The translations under genes were made by a program, and so were the position numbers. Positions 14,428-17,882 of a stretch of 17,882 nt of DNA are shown one piece after another. The stretch spans positions 1 through 17,882 of the forward strand of contig JAEYYP010000260.1 of assembly GCA_023428425.1 (NCBI GenBank), given 5' to 3'. Below the pieces are notes generated by a model that had not been told where the DNA came from, did not search any database, and worked only from the letters and a program-made list of their open reading frames with translations. This DNA is from Pseudomonadota bacterium. Its GTDB lineage: Bacteria > Pseudomonadota > Alphaproteobacteria > Rhizobiales > Devosiaceae. Every line of letters starts with the position of its first letter. The first letter of the stretch is position 1.

Positions 14428-14702
14428 CCGTTCATCCGCGCATAGCGCTCCTTCGCCCGCTCCCGGGCCCGGGCGGCGACCACTTGGCGATCGCGCTTGG
14501 GCGCGTCGGTCTCGAGCTCCTTGAGCATTCGCTTCACCACCTTCTCGATGTCGTCCACCGCGGCATAGAACGCCGTCTCGTTGGCCTTCGACGGATGGGT
14601 GTAGCCCGAGACCTTGCGCACGAACTGGAGCGCCGCATCGCGCATCTCGTTCTTGGTCGCCGGCGGCTCGAAGTTGAACAGCGGCTTGATGTTGCGGCAC
14701 AT
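14424..14702 (-). CDS. DUF2277 family protein
   Basis: A 92-residue protein that matches the DUF2277 pattern over its whole length: MCRNIKPLFNFEPPATKNEM, then A-A-x-Q-F-V-R-K-V-S-G-Y, then PSKANETAFYAAVDDI and a basic, Arg/Lys-rich C-terminal helix. The family is small, cytoplasmic and of unknown function. The N-terminal Met-Cys-Arg-Asn start is strongly conserved. GAGGAG lies 7 nt before the ATG and overlaps the TGA of the upstream reductase gene, so the two are an operon and probably translationally coupled. Its TAG shares the sequence CTAG with the stop of the convergent glycosyltransferase gene. Confidence 0.92.
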   Translation of the reverse strand: MCRNIKPLFNFEPPATKNEMRDAALQFVRKVSGYTHPSKANETAFYAAVDDIEKVVKRMLKELETDAPKRDRQVVAARARERAKERYARMNG

Positions 14703-14713
14703 GATGGGTCTCC

Positions 14714-15259
14714 TCAGCTCGTCCGGCCATACTTGACCAGCGCGACCTCCTGCGGCAACTGCTCGACGCCGATCAGCTTCATGCCCTCCGGCATCGGCGC
14801 GGTGAAGGCTGGTTTTCCACCTCCCAGAACCACCGGCATGATGTAGAGCCAGTACTCGTCGATCAGCGCCAGCTCCGTGAGGCCGGCCGCCAGTTGCGGG
14901 CCAGCGACCTCGATATCCTCGTCATGCTCGGCCTTGAGCGTCAGCACCTCGGCTGTCAGGTCGCTGCCGAGCAACACCGCGTTCGGACCGACCGTCTCCA
15001 GCGTCCGCGATACCACCCACTTCGGGCTCGCCCGATAGGCCCGGGTGAAATCCGCGTCTGCCGCTTCCGCATCCGGCCCGTCCCAGAACGACATCATCTC
15101 GTACATCCGCCGGCCGTAGATCGATCCGGCAACCGCCGCCATCCGCTCGTTGAACCATTGGTGCAGCGCGCGTTCCGGCACCGGCAGCGTGATTTCTCCG
15201 GCCGCGTTGGCGACATAGCCATCCAACGACTGCATCATTCCGTAGATCAGCTTCGCCAT
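14714..15259 (-). CDS. Dihydrofolate-reductase-like protein (RibD C-terminal domain family)
   Basis: A 181-residue single-domain NADPH-dependent reductase-like protein. The start MAKLIYGMMQSLDGYVANAA is typical of the RibD_C/DHFR-like family ('xxxSLDGYxA'). The rest follows the family plan, with GRRMYEMM near residue 49, the WVVSRTL strand near 90, and LIDEYWLYIMPVVLGGGKPA (about 142-161), whose G-G-G-K-P loop contacts the cofactor. These stand-alone members are common in soil bacteria and their substrates are mostly unknown; it is not a true folate-pathway FolA. The start at 15259 is fixed by AAGGAG 7 nt upstream. It is the first gene of an operon with DUF2277 and is divergent from the quinone-reductase-like gene across 77 bp. 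Confidence 0.9.
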   Translation of the reverse strand: MAKLIYGMMQSLDGYVANAAGEITLPVPERALHQWFNERMAAVAGSIYGRRMYEMMSFWDGPDAEAADADFTRAYRASPKWVVSRTLETVGPNAVLLGSDLTAEVLTLKAEHDEDIEVAGPQLAAGLTELALIDEYWLYIMPVVLGGGKPAFTAPMPEGMKLIGVEQLPQEVALVKYGRTS

Positions 15260-15289
15260 CTGCTTCTCCTTGACCTCGCTCAATCCCCG

Positions 15290-15318
15290 ATAGTCACTTG
15301 CTGTCTATGCTCGTGCAA
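15290..15318 (-). promoter_or_regulatory. Candidate promoter of the reductase-DUF2277 operon
   Basis: On the minus strand, TTGCAC (15313-15318), a 17-bp spacer and GACTAT (15290-15295). Spacing is ideal but each box matches only three of six consensus positions. Confidence 0.27.
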
Positions 15319-15336
15319 CCTTGCGGAGGCCGGTCC

Positions 15337-15900
15337 ATGCGCATCTATGTCCTGCTCGCCCACCCAGACACCGACAGCTTCAACGGCGCCATCGCCGACG
15401 CCTACTGTGCCGCAGCAATCGCCGCTGGCCACGAAGTTCGCCGCCAGAACCTGGGCGACCTCGACTTCGACCCCATCCTCCACCACGGCTACCGCCGCGT
15501 GCAGCCTCTCGAGAACGACCTCATCGCCGCCCAGGCCAACCTCAGCTGGTGCGAACGCTGGGTCATCATCTACCCGGTGTGGTGGGGCAACGTCCCTGCG
15601 CTCCTCAAGGGCTTCTTCGATCGCACCCTCTATTCCGAGTTCGCCTATCGCTACCACGACAACGACCCGTTCTGGGACAAGTTGCTGAAGGGCCGCGAAG
15701 GTCACCTCATCACCACGTCTGACGCGCCGTCAGCCTACCTGTGGGCGCAGTACCGCAACTCCGACATCAACGCGGTCAAGAAGGGCACCATGGAGTTCTG
15801 CGGCATCCATCCGGTCAAGGTGACACGCATCGACCGGGTGAAGTATCTGGACGAACCCGCGCGCCAGAAATGGCTCGACCGCGTCGCCAGGACCGTCTGA
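15337..15900 (+). CDS. NAD(P)H:quinone oxidoreductase-like flavoprotein (flavodoxin-like fold)
   Basis: A 187-residue cytoplasmic flavodoxin-fold protein of the NQO1/KefF/MdaB group, which reduces quinones by two electrons using NAD(P)H. The N-terminal strand and phosphate loop are MRIYVLLAHPDTDSFNGAIA (A-H-P-x-x-x-S-F-N). The isoalloxazine loop is YPVWWGNVPALLKGFFDRTL (about 83-102), the family's best-known signature, followed by SEFAYRY. Earlier in-frame starts exist, but GGAGG lies 8 nt before the ATG at 15337. The DUF423 gene follows after 11 bp and is probably co-transcribed. Divergence from a DHFR-like reductase gene hints at a shared redox or electrophile response (inference only). Confidence 0.9.
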   Translation: MRIYVLLAHPDTDSFNGAIADAYCAAAIAAGHEVRRQNLGDLDFDPILHHGYRRVQPLENDLIAAQANLSWCERWVIIYPVWWGNVPALLKGFFDRTLYSEFAYRYHDNDPFWDKLLKGREGHLITTSDAPSAYLWAQYRNSDINAVKKGTMEFCGIHPVKVTRIDRVKYLDEPARQKWLDRVARTV

Positions 15901-15911
15901 CGGAGACTTGC

Positions 15912-16259
15912 ATGTATCGTCCCTTCCTTGCTGTCGCCGGTCTCCTCGGAGCAGTCGGTGTCGCTGCCGCCGCAGCGGCGAGTCACGGCGGCGATACGAA
16001 CCTCGCGATCGCTGGCAACTTCCTGCTCTTCCACGCCCCGGCACTGATCGGGCTCGGCCTTGTTCCTCGCGCACGCCTCGTCACGATCGCCGGCTATGTG
16101 CTGCTCGTCGGCCTTGCGCTGTTCTGCGGCGACCTCGCAATGCGCAGTGTGGCTGGCCACGCCCTCTTCCCCATGGCGGCGCCAATCGGTGGCGGAGGCC
16201 TTATCCTGGGCTGGCTGCTGATGGCGGCGGCAGCGCTCGCACGTCGCACGCAAGAGTAG
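15912..16259 (+). CDS. DUF423 family small membrane protein
   Basis: A 115-residue inner-membrane protein with four hydrophobic helices. The family markers are visible: a first helix rich in Gly/Ala, then ASHGGDTNLAIAGNFLLFHA (the H-G ... A-x-x-F-L-L-F-H-A signature), then CGDLAMRS where most members have SGSLY, and finally FPMAAPIGGGGLILGWLLMA (A-P-I-G-G ... G-W-L). The function is unknown. CGGAG stands 6 nt before the ATG, and the gene lies 11 bp after the flavoprotein stop, so they form an operon. The frame is open further upstream, but that part overlaps the flavoprotein gene and has no family match. Confidence 0.9.
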   Translation: MYRPFLAVAGLLGAVGVAAAAAASHGGDTNLAIAGNFLLFHAPALIGLGLVPRARLVTIAGYVLLVGLALFCGDLAMRSVAGHALFPMAAPIGGGGLILGWLLMAAAALARRTQE

Positions 16260-16264
16260 CCGTC

Positions 16265-16286
16265 GGGGGTTCCCTTCCAAACCCTC
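16265..16286 (+). terminator. Weak candidate terminator after the DUF423 gene
   Basis: GGGGGTT (16265-16271) pairs with AACCCTC (16280-16286), seven pairs including one G-T. It lies 5 nt after the stop. Only TTC follows, so it is a weak intrinsic terminator at best. Confidence 0.33.
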
Positions 16287-16290
16287 TTCG

Positions 16291-16318
16291 GTTACAGAGC
16301 GCGCTTAGCCCGTAGATT
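16291..16318 (+). promoter_or_regulatory. Weak candidate carB promoter
   Basis: GTTACA (16291-16296), a 16-bp spacer and TAGATT (16313-16318), four of six matches in each box. It would give a leader of about 58 nt that contains the hairpin at 16330-16347. Confidence 0.3.
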
Positions 16319-16329
16319 CCGACGCCATC

Positions 16330-16350
16330 GACCCGCAACCGCGGGTCTTT
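16330..16350 (+). terminator. Hairpin plus TTT ahead of carB (terminator or attenuator-like)
   Basis: A perfect 7-bp stem, GACCCGC/GCGGGTC, with the loop AACC, followed by TTT, 33 nt before the carB ATG. It may end transcripts from upstream or act in the carB leader. The T run is short, and I see no leader peptide or alternative pairing that would prove attenuation. Confidence 0.42.
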
Positions 16351-16382
16351 CCGCGCGCGTCCATCAAATCGCAGAGACCGAG

Positions 16383-17882
16383 ATGCCCAAACGCACCGAT
16401 ATCAAGTCGATCCTCATCATCGGTGCGGGGCCGATCATCATCGGCCAGGCCTGCGAGTTCGATTACTCCGGCACGCAGGCCTGTAAGGCGCTGAAGGAGG
16501 AGGGCTACCGCATCATCCTCGTCAACTCCAACCCGGCGACGATCATGACCGATCCGGACCTGGCGGACGCGACCTATATCGAGCCCATCACCCCCGACAT
16601 CGTCGCCCAGATCATCGAGAAGGAGCGTCCGGACGCCCTGCTCCCCACCATGGGCGGCCAGACCGCGCTCAACTGTGCGCTCAGCCTCAAGAAGATGGGC
16701 GTCCTCGACAAGTTCAACGTTGAGATGATCGGCGCCGACTCTGAGGCTATCGACAAGGCCGAGGATCGCGAACTTTTCCGCGACGCCATGAAGAAGATCG
16801 GGCTCGAAACCCCGCGCTCCATGCTCGCCCACAACACCATCGAGGCGCTGCAGGCGCTCGAGGTGATCGGCCTCCCCTGCATCATCCGCCCCTCGTTCAC
16901 GCTGGGCGGCACCGGCGGCGGCATCGCCTACAACAAGGAAGAATACCTCACCATCGTCGAGAGCGGCATCGACGCCTCGCCCACCGACGAGGTCCTGATC
17001 GAGGAGTCCGTGCTCGGCTGGAAAGAGTACGAGATGGAGGTCGTTCGCGACAAGAACGACAACTGCATCATCGTCTGCTCGATCGAAAACCTCGATCCCA
17101 TGGGCGTCCACACCGGCGATTCCATCACCGTCGCCCCGGCGCTGACCCTCACCGATAAAGAATACCAGATCATGCGTGACGCCTCGATCGCGGTCCTCCG
17201 CGAGATTGGCGTCGAGACTGGCGGCTCCAACGTGCAGTTCGCCATCAACCCGGCTGACGGCCGCATGATCGTCATCGAGATGAACCCGCGCGTCTCGCGC
17301 TCCTCGGCGCTGGCGTCGAAGGCCACCGGCTTCCCCATCGCCAAGGTCGCCGCCCGCCTCGCTGTCGGCTACACCCTCGACGAGCTTGAAAACGACATCA
17401 CCGGCGGTGCCACCCCGGCGTCCTTCGAGCCGACCATCGACTACGTCGTCACCAAGATCCCGCGCTTCGCCTTCGAGAAGTTCCCGGGCGCCGATCCGCG
17501 CCTCACCACCTCGATGAAGTCCGTCGGCGAAGCCATGGCCATCGGCCGCACCTTCCAGGAATCGCTGCAGAAGGCCCTGCGCTCGCTCGAAACCGGCCTC
17601 ACCGGCCTCAACGAGATCGGCATCCCCGGTTACGAGGCCAGCGCCCCCGAGGACGACAACGAGAACGCCGTGCTCGCCGCCATTTCCACCGGCACGCCGC
17701 AGCGCCTGCTCCACGTCGCCGAAGCCATGCGCCTCGGCTTCTCGCTCGAAGATATCCACGACGCGTCCAAGATCGACCCGTGGTTCCTCGAGGAGATCAA
17801 GGGCATCGTCGACACCGAAAAGCAGGTCCGCGAATACGGCCTGCCGCAGGACGCCGCGACGCTCCGTCGCCTCAAGTCGATG
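16383..17882 (+). CDS. carB: Carbamoyl-phosphate synthase large subunit (5' 500 codons, runs off the window)
   Basis: The large subunit makes carbamoyl phosphate from ammonia (supplied by CarA), bicarbonate and two ATP, for arginine and pyrimidine synthesis in the cytoplasm. The visible part opens MPKRTDIKSILIIGAGPIII then GQACEFDYSGTQACKALKEE, the universal CarB start. It holds the first pre-ATP-grasp and ATP-grasp domains: NSNPATIMTD, LPTMGGQTALNCA, CIIRPSFTLGGTGGG (nucleotide loop), GWKEYEMEVVRD, and the Mg-site strand VIEMNPRVSRSSALASKATG. The start of the oligomerisation domain follows (FEKFPGADPRLTTSMKSVGE). The second half lies beyond 17882. carA is not just upstream, as is common in Hyphomicrobiales. 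The ribosome site (GAGACCGAG) is modest. Confidence 0.98.
   Translation, partial: MPKRTDIKSILIIGAGPIIIGQACEFDYSGTQACKALKEEGYRIILVNSNPATIMTDPDLADATYIEPITPDIVAQIIEKERPDALLPTMGGQTALNCALSLKKMGVLDKFNVEMIGADSEAIDKAEDRELFRDAMKKIGLETPRSMLAHNTIEALQALEVIGLPCIIRPSFTLGGTGGGIAYNKEEYLTIVESGIDASPTDEVLIEESVLGWKEYEMEVVRDKNDNCIIVCSIENLDPMGVHTGDSITVAPALTLTDKEYQIMRDASIAVLREIGVETGGSNVQFAINPADGRMIVIEMNPRVSRSSALASKATGFPIAKVAARLAVGYTLDELENDITGGATPASFEPTIDYVVTKIPRFAFEKFPGADPRLTTSMKSVGEAMAIGRTFQESLQKALRSLETGLTGLNEIGIPGYEASAPEDDNENAVLAAISTGTPQRLLHVAEAMRLGFSLEDIHDASKIDPWFLEEIKGIVDTEKQVREYGLPQDAATLRRLKSM

Noticed and set aside
16305..17759. Long open frame (484 codons) antisense to carB
   Set aside because: A mirror of G/C third-position bias in a highly conserved gene. 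The product is low-complexity Asp/Gly/Val/Leu-rich without family features.
1..17882. tRNA, rRNA, CRISPR, insertion sequence or prophage content
   Set aside because: None seen: no cloverleaf ending in CCA, no repeat-spacer pattern, and no transposase, integrase or phage structural motifs in the coding regions.

Overview
The window is GC-rich, compact, chromosomal DNA that looks alphaproteobacterial, most likely Hyphomicrobiales and Devosia-like. This is an inference from a ClpS2-type adaptor, DUF2277, DUF423 and DUF6665 family genes, a carB that does not follow carA, and heavy G/C third-position use. I see no rRNA, tRNA, CRISPR array, insertion sequence, integrase or phage genes, so this is mostly ordinary housekeeping and accessory chromosome.

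Left part (1-5000): two tandem, clearly paralogous MFS efflux-type transporters lie on the minus strand. Divergent from them is an ArsR-type regulator gene whose stop overlaps the GTG start of a GNAT acetyltransferase gene. The gap between regulator and transporters holds two copies of the perfect inverted repeat GTTCAA-N6-TTGAAC, 52 bp apart, the best regulatory signal in the window. A small conserved hypothetical gene follows. Then comes an unusual regulator that joins an acetoacetate-decarboxylase-like domain (apparently without its catalytic residues), a PAS-like domain and a C-terminal LuxR helix-turn-helix.

Middle (5001-9700): a DUF6665 gene is interrupted by one in-frame TAA. A YddG-like DMT exporter gene reads away from it. 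A two-domain secreted M16 zinc peptidase has an apparent 1-nt frameshift at a C4 run 71 codons before its natural end. ClpS is encoded divergently from the peptidase.

Right-middle (9700-12850): a 57-residue DUF1328 membrane protein; a ChaN/Tiki-type protein without a visible signal peptide; a secreted modular protein made of an SH3 domain, an acidic and proline linker, a beta/gamma-crystallin-like domain with two NNxxSS calcium motifs, and a C-terminal beta domain; and a small exported lipocalin-like protein. Two good hairpin terminators flank this part.

Right part (12850-17882): a polytopic GT-C-like glycosyltransferase gene converges on a DUF2277 gene, their stop codons sharing one CTAG. 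DUF2277 is the second gene of an operon behind a RibD/DHFR-type reductase. Divergent from that is a quinone-reductase-like flavoprotein plus DUF423 operon. The window ends inside carB (first 500 codons), which is preceded by hairpins.

The strongest candidates for something new are the ADC-like/PAS/LuxR fusion regulator, the twin operator between the MFS and arsR-type genes, and the SH3/crystallin secreted protein.
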